Assembly: GCA_002503055.1 (NCBI GenBank)
Contig: DAQX01000019.1
Span: forward strand, 1 to 50,773
Direction of reading: 5' to 3'
Length of the DNA stretch: 50,773 bases
Origin: Euryarchaeota archaeon UBA86
GTDB taxonomy: Archaea > Thermoplasmatota > Poseidoniia > Poseidoniales > Thalassarchaeaceae
The translations under genes and the position numbers were made by a program. This document shows positions 8,174 through 17,147 of the stretch, piece after piece. The notes beneath the pieces were generated by a model that saw nothing but the letters and a program-made list of their open reading frames with translations, was not told the DNA's origin and made no database searches. Positions within the stretch are counted from its first letter, which is position 1, and each line of letters begins with the position of its first letter.

Positions 8174-9871
8174 TCACAATCCCATCATGGAGTCGACGGC
8201 TGATGTCACCATATCGAGTAGCCACTCGGACATCGGGCCGACTCCGAAGAGAAGGGTTAGGAGGGCACAACCGAAGATAGCCAGTCTCAGGTTTGGAGCC
8301 TTTCTGAGTCCAGATTCGGTCTCAGGTGATTCAAAGAACATTACGAGTCCAATTCTAAGATAGTAGAATAGAGAAAGAGCGCTGTTCAGAACGATGGCTA
8401 CAGCCAACCAGAATAGAGGATCTACTCCTCCTGCCCAGTCTGCAACTGTAGTAGAAGTCGCGGCGCCTGTTCCAGCGGATACCGATACTATTCCATTGAT
8501 CATCAATAACTTGGATAGGAACCCGGAGAGAGGAGGGACGCCGGCTAGAGAGAGCATGAACACGAACATAGCCACACCGATTGCTGGCTCTCTCCTCACC
8601 AATCCGTGCAAGTCCTCAATTCTGTGACCTCCTCCATCTGACTCAAGCATAGAGAGCACTAGGAAGGCACCGAGTTTGAACAGTACCAGAATGAGCAGGT
8701 GGAAGACGACCGCGGTCAGAATCATTGAGGAAGTGGATGTGTCTGCTAGACCTGATCCTATAGCGGCCATGGCAGCGAGCATGTAACCAGCATGAGCTAC
8801 GCTAGAATAGGCCAGCATTCGCTTCGGGTTGTCGCTAGTCAGCGCAGCGAGATTGCCCCAAGTCATTGTGAGGACTGCGATGAGTGCTATCGAGAGCATC
8901 CAGATTGCCTGTCCAGATGGAGGCATTGTGACAATCAGTAGAAGTCTGATTAGAGCCACGAACCCCATCGCCTTGGATGCAGTTGCCAATAGGCCAGCTA
9001 TTGGTGAAGATGCGCCTGAGTAGGCGTCAGGAACAGCAAGATGGAAAGGGGCTGCCCCTACCTTGAATCCGAAGGCAACCATCATCATTCCAACGCCAAT
9101 AATCGCTAGAGGGTCGTTTGTCTCCATGGCAGACCAAGCGGCTGCCAAGTCAACCATGTCTAGGCTACCGCTCCAAATGTATAGCAGAGACATGCCGTAG
9201 ATTCCAATCGCAGAGACTACAGATCCAACCATGAAATATTTCATTCCGGCCTCGCCACCTACATCTGCTTCCTTGTGGAAGGCAACCAGAACATAGGACG
9301 AAAGAGAAGCCAATTCTAGACATACGAAGAGCATGAACAGGTTGGTCGCCATCGCCATCAGGCTCATGCCTAGGCCTGTGGTAAGCAGGAGGATGTGGAA
9401 GTCCACTTGTCTGCGGTTATCAATCAGAGCAGCGACTTTCGAGTCTGCGACTTCGTCGGAGTCCGCAACTAGAGGAGGGGTGGCCTTGGGCTTGGCCGGC
9501 ATCCTAGTTGATGTGGCTATAGTCGCGAGGAGTAATGCCGTGGTGAATAGTAGTGTAAACAATCTGCTAAACTCATTGATATGCAGAGCGTTGCCGACAT
9601 CGGCTTCCTCTCCTAAGTAAATGAAAGAGGTTAGTAAAGCGAGACCTAGAACTCCGCTTGCAATAGTGTTGGGTAGTTTTGGATTGTTACTGAACTCAGA
9701 CCTAGTTCCTCCAATGAAGATTGGAACTCTGGTTCGAGTAAGGGGGATACGCATTGTAGCATCCCCGAGATTAGGTATCAGAATCATCGCCACTATACCT
9801 AGCAGCATCAGAATCTCTGGTAGAAGTAGCATCGTAGTATCTAAGTCGATATCAGTCAGTATAGAACTCAT
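8174..9871 (-). CDS. nuoN: Complex I-like NADH/F420H2 dehydrogenase subunit N
   Basis: NuoN is one of the three antiporter-like proton-pumping membrane subunits. The protein has about 14 membrane segments and the conserved proton-channel stretches, including FGFKVGAAPFHLAVPDAYSGA and LTSDNPKRMLAYSSVAHAGYML. It is the last gene of the nuo operon. I start it at the ATG at 9871, whose TGA overlap (ATGA) with the nuoM stop and preceding GGGGTGG favour it over a GTG at 9880. The result is 565 residues, longer than the roughly 480 typical of bacteria, partly through a hydrophilic loop around residues 125-150 that contains DSDEVADSKV. Confidence 0.95.
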   Translation of the reverse strand: MSSILTDIDLDTTMLLLPEILMLLGIVAMILIPNLGDATMRIPLTRTRVPIFIGGTRSEFSNNPKLPNTIASGVLGLALLTSFIYLGEEADVGNALHINEFSRLFTLLFTTALLLATIATSTRMPAKPKATPPLVADSDEVADSKVAALIDNRRQVDFHILLLTTGLGMSLMAMATNLFMLFVCLELASLSSYVLVAFHKEADVGGEAGMKYFMVGSVVSAIGIYGMSLLYIWSGSLDMVDLAAAWSAMETNDPLAIIGVGMMMVAFGFKVGAAPFHLAVPDAYSGASSPIAGLLATASKAMGFVALIRLLLIVTMPPSGQAIWMLSIALIAVLTMTWGNLAALTSDNPKRMLAYSSVAHAGYMLAAMAAIGSGLADTSTSSMILTAVVFHLLILVLFKLGAFLVLSMLESDGGGHRIEDLHGLVRREPAIGVAMFVFMLSLAGVPPLSGFLSKLLMINGIVSVSAGTGAATSTTVADWAGGVDPLFWLAVAIVLNSALSLFYYLRIGLVMFFESPETESGLRKAPNLRLAIFGCALLTLLFGVGPMSEWLLDMVTSAVDSMMGL

Positions 9872-11469
9872 GGCTTCCACCCCTGCGAATGCATAGCGTC
9901 GATGAGGGTCTCGACTGTGAAGTCTGAACTCCAGTCAGACATCATGTCCCAGAAGATGAATGGCATGATTCCAAACAGTACAGTCATTGCTCCGAGCACG
10001 AGCATACCGGCATTCTCGTGCCATGTGATGTCGCGTGGCTCCTCGCCGTGCATTGTGTCTGGTAGAATTCCATTCTCTGGATCATTTGACTCGAAAATTG
10101 TCCTCTGCATAGAGGAAAGATAGTACACAGCAGTGATGATGAGGGTTAGAGCAGGTAGCAGGACCAGCCAACCATAGGTCATCCAGAATGCAATCAATAT
10201 CGCGACTTCTGCTACGAAGCCCGCTAGCAGAGGCAGTCCAAGGCTAGCCATCCAACCTAGCATCATGTGCGCGGCTAACCACGGGCTGTGGTGTGCAATA
10301 CCGCGCATCGAGCCAATCTCAAGGGTGTGGTAGTGATGCTTGAAGGCACCAGCCACAGCGAATAGCAGGGGGCTGATGATACCGTGTGCAAACATCATGA
10401 ACAGGGCTCCAGCAATTCCCAAAGGTTGCATTGTGGCAATCCCTAGGAAGATTAGCCCCATGTGTGAAACCGAGGAGTAAGCGACCATGCGTTTGAGATT
10501 GGTCTGCCCCATGCACACCCAAGCACCGTAGACAAGGCTGGCCATTCCTAGTGCAATCAGTAGAGGGATGAATTCGATTGTAGACTCTGGGAAAATAGTT
10601 ACGGCGACTCTAAGGAAGCCGTATGCACCCATCTTTAGCATCACTCCTGCAAGCAGCATGGAGCCAGCTGTAGGTGCCTGGACGTGGGCATCGGGTAGCC
10701 AAGTGTGAACCGGTACGCTCGGCATCTTGGTCGCGAAACCAATCAGTAGCATTAGCCAGACTAGATGCCTTAGTCCTTCACTTGGAATGAGATTCTCTTG
10801 TGCTGTCATCGCGACGAGGTCGAAGTGGTGCCCAGTCAGACTTCCTAGACCTGAGATTGGATCAGTGTGGAAGTACATAACAAGAATACCGATTAGCATG
10901 ATTACGCTAGCTGTGAATGTGTAGATGAAGAACTTCATCGAAGCATATCGCCTGTCATCTCCACCCCACATCAGAATAAGCAGGAACATAGGAATCAATG
11001 TCAACTCCCAGAAGACATAGAACACGAAGAGATCGAGTACCACAAAGACACCTAGTAGTGCACCTTCCATCACTAGAAGCAGAGGGTGGAACAAATGCCC
11101 TCGCTTGGCATCCCATTCAACTAACATTGAGATTGGGATGAGTACTGCGGTAAGCCAAATCATCGGGAAGGATAGTGCGTCTGCTCCGACCTTCCAACTA
11201 ACTCCGATAGATGGAATCAGTTCTACTGCTTCATTCTGCAGGACATATCCTCCCTGAGTAATGTTAGTCCAATCGATGTTACCAATCTGACCTAAGAATA
11301 GCATAGTGGTAATTACAGCCACTGCCATTGCGATTCCCATGCTGAGATTTCTCGAAACTCTGGCTAATCCATCACCCTGTGATTTAGGCAAGATGTGCGG
11401 GAGCATCAGGAGGAGTAGCCCCGAGAACAGTGGCAGGAGAGTGATTACAGAGAGTGGGTCGTCGATTAT
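9868..11469 (-). CDS. nuoM: Complex I-like dehydrogenase subunit M, apparent ATA start codon
   Basis: NuoM is an antiporter-like membrane subunit. Recognisable segments are ELTLIPMFLLILMWGGDDR with the key glutamate of the proton path, GFATKMPSVPVHTWLPDAH with its lysine, and QTNLKRMVAYSSVSHMGL. The only ATG, GTG or TTG codon near the expected N-terminus is a TTG at 11484 that would overlap nuoL by 19 bases and has no ribosome binding site. An ATA at 11469-11467 sits exactly four bases after GGTGA, the spacing seen at other starts here, and overlaps the nuoL TAA as ATAA. I therefore place the start at ATA. The protein is then about 533 residues. Confidence 0.9.
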   Translation of the reverse strand: MIDDPLSVITLLPLFSGLLLLMLPHILPKSQGDGLARVSRNLSMGIAMAVAVITTMLFLGQIGNIDWTNITQGGYVLQNEAVELIPSIGVSWKVGADALSFPMIWLTAVLIPISMLVEWDAKRGHLFHPLLLVMEGALLGVFVVLDLFVFYVFWELTLIPMFLLILMWGGDDRRYASMKFFIYTFTASVIMLIGILVMYFHTDPISGLGSLTGHHFDLVAMTAQENLIPSEGLRHLVWLMLLIGFATKMPSVPVHTWLPDAHVQAPTAGSMLLAGVMLKMGAYGFLRVAVTIFPESTIEFIPLLIALGMASLVYGAWVCMGQTNLKRMVAYSSVSHMGLIFLGIATMQPLGIAGALFMMFAHGIISPLLFAVAGAFKHHYHTLEIGSMRGIAHHSPWLAAHMMLGWMASLGLPLLAGFVAEVAILIAFWMTYGWLVLLPALTLIITAVYYLSSMQRTIFESNDPENGILPDTMHGEEPRDITWHENAGMLVLGAMTVLFGIMPFIFWDMMSDWSSDFTVETLIDAMHSQGWKP

Positions 11470-13742
11470 GCGCTCACCCCCCAAATCAATGCGAATATCG
11501 AGAGCATTCCAACTGCCGCCATAAGTATGTAATCACGGGTACTCCCGGTTGTAATTCCACGAACAGAGACGGACCCAGAAACTGAGTTAGATTCGATTTG
11601 CTTGATGACGCCATCGATGATATTCTTGTCGAACCATGCCGTGAAGGATGCGAATGGAATTGCGGTATTCGCTACTATCCATTCATACAAGTCGTCGAAG
11701 TACAATCTCCTCTGCAAAGCCTCGGCCAATTGGGAGTTGGCCATATCTGAGACATCCTGTGAGCCAAACTTGCTTGACAAATTTACTAGCCAGCCTACGA
11801 GTGGGTTAGCCTTCACGCCTTCTGCTAACTTGCCACCGTGAACTCGCGAAGCCATAATTGGGCCGAGAATAGCAGCTAGTAGGATTGTGGTCCATCCAAT
11901 GGCTCTGAGCTCGTTATCATCTGGTAGGAATGCATGCTTGAGAGTATCAACTACACCGTGCATGGCGAGGTAATCCTTCTCGCCACCTAGGTAGTCGACG
12001 ACCCCTAGGAGTGCTAGTAGGAATCCTCCTAATGCAGTGATAACTGTGAGAATGATTAGTGGCTCCTTAATCCAAGGAGTTCCTTCGTGTACATGCTCAG
12101 CAACATCAGACTTTGGTGGACCAGCGAAAGTCATCAACCACATTCGTGTCATGTAGAATCCGGTCATTCCAGCTGTAGCAAGTACGAGTATTGCTGGGCC
12201 GAGCATCAGGGGTTCCTTGTGTAGGTAGGCTAGCCAAGTCTCAGCGATGATTCCTTCCTTTGACCAGAACCCACCGATAAGTGGTATCCCTATGATAGAC
12301 ATCGAACCGAACATCATAGCAGTTGAAGTGATTGGCATCTTTGATGCCAAACCGCCCATGTTTCGCATATCCTGTGGATCGAAGTCATGATCATCATGGT
12401 GCAGATGGTGATGGGCGTGATGTACCTCGTGAATGACAGAACCACTCGCCATGAACAGCATTCCCTTAGCCATGGCGTGATTGAACAAGTGGAACATCGA
12501 GGCCCCGATTACGAAGTAACCTGCGTGGTATTCACCAAGGTTGAGGAACAGTAGTCCAGCACCAAGTCCAGTGAAGATGTAAGCAAGTTGACTCATTGTT
12601 GAGTACGCGAGTACCTTCTTGATATCATTCTGAACAAAGGCAATCGCTGCTGCCATGAAAGCGGTGATGCCACCAATCCAAGCGACTACGAGAGCAAAGT
12701 CCTCAAGTCCGGCAACTCCGTTCACATGGACATCGACAAATGGAACCATTCGGAATACAAGATAGAGTCCCGCATTAACCATCGTAGCTGCGTGAATTAG
12801 AGCGGACACCGGAGTCGGTCCTTCCATTGCATCAGGTAGCCAAACATGTAGAGGGAATTGGGCAGACTTACCGACTGCACCGATAAATAGCATTAGTAGT
12901 GCCCAGTTTAGATCGGTTGAATTCACTAGGGCTCCTCCGACTCCAGTTGATGGGTCTTCGAAGATGACAGCGAACTCCAGCGAACCATATATGTCATACA
13001 GCATCAGCAGACCAATCATCAGGAATACATCACCAACTCTTGTTGTCAGGAATGCTTTCTTCGCGGCTGCTGCCGCGCTATCCTTCCAGTAGTAGAAGCC
13101 GATTAGTAGATATGAGCACAGACCCATAATCTCCCAGAATATAAACAGCCACAGGAAGTTGTCAGCCAGCACCATACCGAACATACCGATAGCGAAGAGT
13201 ACAAACTCGCCATAGAATCGGTGGTTGCTGTCCTCATTGATTGGATCGGTGTTCATGTATCCGAGGCTGAACCAGCAGATTAGGAAGCACAGGAAAGTAG
13301 CTACGAATAGCAACATTAGGCTGACTGGATCTAGCCAGACGCCTACTCCAATATCGGCAAATCCTGAGTTTACACCCCACTGATTACCATCGTAATGAAG
13401 GACATCAAAGGTTAGCCATGAAAACGGTTCTACAACCGAGTGCATTTCGAAGTGTGATGAACCTGCAATGTAATCATACGCTATCCATAGAGAGATACTC
13501 AGTGAACTAGCAAGTGCACCAAGACCAAAGATTCCTCCTTCCTTGAAGCGGTTCTTCCAGGTTTCGTTACCATTGTAAATTTGACCTGTTACTAGTATTG
13601 CAGGGAATGTGAGCAAAGGAATTACGACAATTAGGAATGCAGCTTCTACGGATTCCCAACCCTGAGCATACAGAAGCGGAGCAACCAGAACGAACGGTAT
13701 GATTGGAGCCAATAGGTTCCATTCATTTGCCGATTCTCCCAT
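11466..13742 (-). CDS. nuoL: Complex I-like dehydrogenase subunit L
   Basis: NuoL is the distal pump subunit with the long lateral helix. At 758 residues it is longer than the usual 610-650. Family segments include WEIMGLCSYLLIGFYYWK, AVGKSAQFPLHVWLPDAMEG and QNDIKKVLAYSTMSQLAYIF. A histidine-rich loop (roughly residues 434-452) lies just before the usual DMRNMGGL segment. The C-terminal region, with the expected amphipathic stretch and a final membrane helix, is complete. The ATG at 13742 is preceded by GAGGAGA overlapping the nuoK stop, and the gene ends in TAA overlapping the proposed nuoM start. Confidence 0.96.
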   Translation of the reverse strand: MGESANEWNLLAPIIPFVLVAPLLYAQGWESVEAAFLIVVIPLLTFPAILVTGQIYNGNETWKNRFKEGGIFGLGALASSLSISLWIAYDYIAGSSHFEMHSVVEPFSWLTFDVLHYDGNQWGVNSGFADIGVGVWLDPVSLMLLFVATFLCFLICWFSLGYMNTDPINEDSNHRFYGEFVLFAIGMFGMVLADNFLWLFIFWEIMGLCSYLLIGFYYWKDSAAAAAKKAFLTTRVGDVFLMIGLLMLYDIYGSLEFAVIFEDPSTGVGGALVNSTDLNWALLMLFIGAVGKSAQFPLHVWLPDAMEGPTPVSALIHAATMVNAGLYLVFRMVPFVDVHVNGVAGLEDFALVVAWIGGITAFMAAAIAFVQNDIKKVLAYSTMSQLAYIFTGLGAGLLFLNLGEYHAGYFVIGASMFHLFNHAMAKGMLFMASGSVIHEVHHAHHHLHHDDHDFDPQDMRNMGGLASKMPITSTAMMFGSMSIIGIPLIGGFWSKEGIIAETWLAYLHKEPLMLGPAILVLATAGMTGFYMTRMWLMTFAGPPKSDVAEHVHEGTPWIKEPLIILTVITALGGFLLALLGVVDYLGGEKDYLAMHGVVDTLKHAFLPDDNELRAIGWTTILLAAILGPIMASRVHGGKLAEGVKANPLVGWLVNLSSKFGSQDVSDMANSQLAEALQRRLYFDDLYEWIVANTAIPFASFTAWFDKNIIDGVIKQIESNSVSGSVSVRGITTGSTRDYILMAAVGMLSIFALIWGVSA

Positions 13743-13751
13743 ATTATCTCC

Positions 13752-14054
13752 TCAGTTCTTCAGTATGTTCGCCTCATCTAGAGAGATTGTTTCTTGGGTG
13801 CTGTATAGTGACAGTAGAATAGCCAATCCGATTGCTACCTCTGCAGCTGCGATTGCGATTGCGATTGCGGTAAACACCCAGCCGTCTACATCACTATAGT
13901 GAGATGCTCCAGCGACGAAGTTTAGGTTAGCAGCGTTTAGCATGACTTCAATACACATCAGAACTACAATCGCATTCTTTCGAGTGAATGCACCGATAAG
14001 TCCGATGAAGAACAGGATTACTCCTAGACCAACAATCCAGCTGGTCTCGATCAT
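13752..14054 (-). CDS. nuoK: Complex I-like dehydrogenase subunit K
   Basis: A 100-residue protein with three membrane helices, matching NuoK/MrpC in length and layout. The family-typical stretch NAIVVLMCIEVMLNAANLNFVA carries the conserved membrane glutamate used in proton transfer, and a second acidic residue lies in AAAEVAIGLAI. The gene starts at an ATG that overlaps the nuoJ2 TGA stop as ATGA, with GAGGTGA upstream, so its translation is probably coupled to nuoJ2. Confidence 0.95.
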   Translation of the reverse strand: MIETSWIVGLGVILFFIGLIGAFTRKNAIVVLMCIEVMLNAANLNFVAGASHYSDVDGWVFTAIAIAIAAAEVAIGLAILLSLYSTQETISLDEANILKN

Positions 14055-14317
14055 TCTTCTTCACCTCTGATGTCCCAGATTAGGTTGACCAAGCGCTCAT
14101 CGCGAACTAGGTACGATGCGCCAATCATAGCCATCGCTAGAAGTGCACCAAGGACGATGGTCGCAACCGACCATTCTCCAAACATCGAGACTGCGAACTC
14201 AACTGTAGTAGGCGGGGTTCCAGACTCGCCCCACATAGGGTGAGACATTACCTCTGAGAGAAGAATCAATAAAAAGGCGAAAACTCCAATCTGCGCGAGT
14301 GCAGAAATCCCTCTCAT
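14051..14317 (-). CDS. nuoJ2: Complex I-like dehydrogenase subunit J, C-terminal half
   Basis: The 88-residue protein has two or three hydrophobic segments and corresponds to the second half of bacterial NuoJ, ending in the segment WSVATIVLGALLAMAMIGAS. In several archaea nuoJ is encoded as two adjacent genes, and here the two reading frames overlap at TGATG (nuoJ1 stop, nuoJ2 start) with GGAGG in front, which is a translated junction and not a frameshift. It contributes to the membrane arm next to NuoA and NuoK. Confidence 0.85.
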   Translation of the reverse strand: MRGISALAQIGVFAFLLILLSEVMSHPMWGESGTPPTTVEFAVSMFGEWSVATIVLGALLAMAMIGASYLVRDERLVNLIWDIRGEEE

Positions 14318-14580
14318 CAGGCATCCTCCTGAATCTGCTTGCGAGTCAGCATAACTCCGAACTGAACGACTAGCATTACTGAACCAAGATAAACGAGAAT
14401 CTGTATGGCTGCTAGCATCTCTGCACCAGCCATCACAAATACGCCAGCAACTGCGAAGAAGGTCAGCATCAGTGAGAGTAGTGAGTGCGCAACTCTACGG
14501 GCATAGACGCATCCTAGAGCTCCGCCAATGGCCATGGCGGACAAAATGAAGAATACAAGTGCTTCAAAATCTAATTCCAT
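14317..14580 (-). CDS. nuoJ1: Complex I-like dehydrogenase subunit J, N-terminal half
   Basis: The 87 residues match the first half of NuoJ: FFILSAMAIGGALGCVYARR, followed by the signature AGAEMLAAIQILVYLGSVMLV, which in complex I contains the helix with a pi-bulge that rotates during turnover. The protein ends LTRKQIQEDA, so the chain stops just after the third helix. The ATG at 14580 follows GGAGG at the nuoI stop. Together with nuoJ2 it reconstitutes a normal NuoJ. Confidence 0.9.
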   Translation of the reverse strand: MELDFEALVFFILSAMAIGGALGCVYARRVAHSLLSLMLTFFAVAGVFVMAGAEMLAAIQILVYLGSVMLVVQFGVMLTRKQIQEDA

Positions 14581-14582
14581 AT

Positions 14583-15554
14583 CTAGGCCTCCGCAGCCTT
14601 GGCAGCCTTTCTCTCTCGCTTCTTCAGCTCCTTCTCGGCGCGCTTGGCCAGCTCCATGTCAACTCTCTCTTGATGGACTGCTGGAAGAACTCTGGTTCTG
14701 CTGGCATCGAACCAAAGATCCTGTCTAGAGAATCCGGACATTCCATCATACTCGTTCGTCATGAAGAATGACTCGAATGGGCAGGCCTCGGCACAGAGTC
14801 CGCAAAACATGCACCTACCGATATCAATCTGCCCGGATACGATATCCTGCTCTGCAGGAGTTAGTGAACTGGAGTCGATTGTTTCTACTCCGGTGCCATC
14901 AGACCATCGAACAGTGGCCTTGTCTCCGGACAACTCGATAATCTCGCCGAAGTCATATTGCTGAGGTGCATCGGCATGTGAGTTCACAAGATCGAAGCCT
15001 TCTGCAATATCCTCGAAGTCGTTCTTCTTTCTCGCTGCGAAGCCCCCTTCCTCTATTTCGCTACCATAACCATGCCACTCATCTCCCTCCTCGGCAGTAT
15101 CTAGTACATTCACTCTAACTTCAGAAGTCATGTGAAGACAGTCGTTAGGGCAAGCCCTGACACATGCCTTGCAAGCAGTGCAAGTCTCCCAAATGATTCC
15201 GATACGCCCGTTGTAGTTTCCGGGGACGAAAAGCCATGGCTCAAGATCCTCTAGTCTCTCATAAGGGTACATCACGGTCACCGGTCGCTCCAGGAATGGC
15301 ATAATTTCGCTAGTCTCTCTATCTGCTGCGAACTTCTGCCATAGAGTAGGGTGATCTACGCCCACTCTCTCTCTTGTGGTCGGGTCAACCATTGATGCAG
15401 ACTTTCCATGGTAGTCGTTCCTCAGGAGTCCAAGTCTACCTAGGAAAGGAACTGTTCTGAGTGCCGTTTTCAGAGTCATCCACATTGGACGAATGACTAG
15501 ATTTCTGAAATTGGGTGTCGCGTGTGGATGACCAGTATTTGCCCTGTAACCCAT
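14583..15554 (-). CDS. nuoI: Complex I-like dehydrogenase subunit I (2x[4Fe-4S]) with an insertion
   Basis: NuoI carries electrons through two [4Fe-4S] clusters to NuoB. Both motifs are intact: C125, C128, C131, C135 and C248, C251, C254, C258. In bacterial NuoI about 40 residues separate the motifs; here 112 do. The extra material (about 150-235) is acidic and contains a short beta-rich segment, YDFGEIIELSGDKATVRW, that looks SH3/KOW-like. The protein also has a long N-terminal part and a lysine-rich C-terminus (KKRERKAAKA). It is 323 residues versus about 180 in bacteria. Subunit identity is firm; the role of the insertion is unknown. Confidence 0.93.
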   Translation of the reverse strand: MGYRANTGHPHATPNFRNLVIRPMWMTLKTALRTVPFLGRLGLLRNDYHGKSASMVDPTTRERVGVDHPTLWQKFAADRETSEIMPFLERPVTVMYPYERLEDLEPWLFVPGNYNGRIGIIWETCTACKACVRACPNDCLHMTSEVRVNVLDTAEEGDEWHGYGSEIEEGGFAARKKNDFEDIAEGFDLVNSHADAPQQYDFGEIIELSGDKATVRWSDGTGVETIDSSSLTPAEQDIVSGQIDIGRCMFCGLCAEACPFESFFMTNEYDGMSGFSRQDLWFDASRTRVLPAVHQERVDMELAKRAEKELKKRERKAAKAAEA

Positions 15555-15565
15555 CTAATCAACTC

Positions 15566-17143
15566 CTAATCTCTGTGACTTCCTGGTGACGCTTTGACCA
15601 CCGCTTGAGTACTGTACGGTCTGCGTTGAACCTCAAGAGCGTCCTTGTCCTCATCTATCGCGAGAATAACGAAGATAATTCCGGAAACTCCAGTAATCGC
15701 TATTGGAATCAACAGATTCCATGGTCCGCCGTCCCATAATGTGATTCTGATTGCCATTGACATTACTAGGTGAACTAGTGATAGTGGTAGGAGGTATCTC
15801 CAGCCGAACTCGAGAATCTGATCAGTCCTAACTCTGTGAAGGGAAGCGCGAATCCAGACGAAGACAGCGAATAGAGCCCATGCCTTCAGCAAGACCCAGC
15901 CAACTCCGGGAATAAGTGAGAGTCCGAAGTCTACCAATCCACCTACCCAAGGTAAGTCGGCTAGAGTGTCTTGGAAGGGTGCCTCCCAGCCGCCTAAGAA
16001 GAATAGAGCGAACAAAATGCATGCAGCATAGGAGCGCATGTACTCGGCTGCGAACATCAGGCCCCATCGTATCCCGCCATACTCTGTCCACCAACCCTCG
16101 ACCAATTCAGCCTCAGCCTCTGGCATATCGAAGGGTATTCTCTCGACCTCAGCAATCATGGTGATTAGGAAGAGAAGAGCGCCTAGCGGCATCATGAATA
16201 TATTCCAAACATTTCCTTCATCGGTCCCAATCTGGAAATCGACAATCTCGATGATATTGAATGAACCACTCAGTACAGCCACTCCAAGAACTGTGATTAG
16301 TAGAGGAATCTCATATGCGGTGAGTTGGGCGGCCGAACGCATTCCTCCAATCAAAGTGTACTTGTTGTTGGAGGCCCACCCGGCAAAGAAAACTCCGAGA
16401 GGAGCGACGCCGAAGATTGCCATCATGAAAATCAGAGATAGTTCTGGATTAGCTGCGTAAATATGAGGTCCGAACGGTACGAAAGCAAACACCATCACTG
16501 TAGTAGAGAGGATGATTACCGGGGCGACTTCGAAGACGACCTTGTCTGCATCTCTAGGAACTATATGTTCCTTGGTTGCAAACTTGAAGAAATCAGCGAA
16601 CGCTTGGAAGAATCCAGGGAGCAGGAACCAGTAGCCGTGGTAGCTTCTATTATTCACTCGAGAAACTGTCTCCAACTCGTGCGAGTTACCCCATGTATTG
16701 TTGAGGGCCCCAATAGTCCAACCGATTGGTCCTCCGATACCAAATGGTAGTTTGTTCCACCACTCTCCCGCAGTGACTCCACTCTCTCCAACCCAAACAC
16801 TTCTCAGAGTCGTGGTTGCTCCGAGTCTATCCATCAAACGACCAATGAACTTTCTCTCAATGTATGGAATAGCCAGCATCGTAGTCATCATCATTCCAAA
16901 GACCACTGTACACATTATCATGGCATGCATAAACGCCTCAAGTGCCGGCTGGATGTCAGCGAATCCATCTTGCAGATTGAAGATTGGTCCAACTGTAATT
17001 GGATCAGGCCACGCCCATGTGCTAGGAATTGTGACTTGTAGGTCAATGTCCTCCGAGGGCATGACATCATGGACATTGTCCATTGACCAACTGGTCATGG
17101 ATTCGGTCCAGCCAACTATGTCTAACCAGTCACTGCTCGCCAT
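15566..17143 (-). CDS. nuoH: Complex I-like dehydrogenase subunit H
   Basis: NuoH joins the hydrophilic arm to the membrane arm and lines the quinone cavity. The 525-residue protein has family segments such as FVWIRASLHRVRTDQ near the C-terminus, PFDMPEAEAELVEGWWTEYGG, the acidic loop facing the quinone site, and GGMRSAAQLTAYEIPL. Bacterial NuoH is about 330 residues; the excess lies in the N-terminal 70 residues and a loop around 115-160. I use the ATG at 17143, preceded by AGGTGAG that contains the nuoD TGA stop, not an upstream in-frame ATG at 17167 that would overlap nuoD. Confidence 0.95.
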   Translation of the reverse strand: MASSDWLDIVGWTESMTSWSMDNVHDVMPSEDIDLQVTIPSTWAWPDPITVGPIFNLQDGFADIQPALEAFMHAMIMCTVVFGMMMTTMLAIPYIERKFIGRLMDRLGATTTLRSVWVGESGVTAGEWWNKLPFGIGGPIGWTIGALNNTWGNSHELETVSRVNNRSYHGYWFLLPGFFQAFADFFKFATKEHIVPRDADKVVFEVAPVIILSTTVMVFAFVPFGPHIYAANPELSLIFMMAIFGVAPLGVFFAGWASNNKYTLIGGMRSAAQLTAYEIPLLITVLGVAVLSGSFNIIEIVDFQIGTDEGNVWNIFMMPLGALLFLITMIAEVERIPFDMPEAEAELVEGWWTEYGGIRWGLMFAAEYMRSYAACILFALFFLGGWEAPFQDTLADLPWVGGLVDFGLSLIPGVGWVLLKAWALFAVFVWIRASLHRVRTDQILEFGWRYLLPLSLVHLVMSMAIRITLWDGGPWNLLIPIAITGVSGIIFVILAIDEDKDALEVQRRPYSTQAVVKASPGSHRD

Positions 17144-17147
17144 AGCC

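Noticed and set aside
11466..11484. TTG at 11484 as the nuoM start
   Set aside because: It lacks a ribosome binding site and would begin inside nuoL; the ATA after GGTGA fits the local pattern better. It remains the fallback if AUA initiation is excluded.
12380..12445. A DNA repeat at the histidine-rich stretch in nuoL
   Set aside because: The repeated CAT/CAC codons encode a loop within an intact frame; it is not a separate repeat element.
14051..14580. A frameshift splitting nuoJ
   Set aside because: Each half has its own start and ribosome binding site, and split nuoJ is known in archaea, so two genes are more likely than an error.
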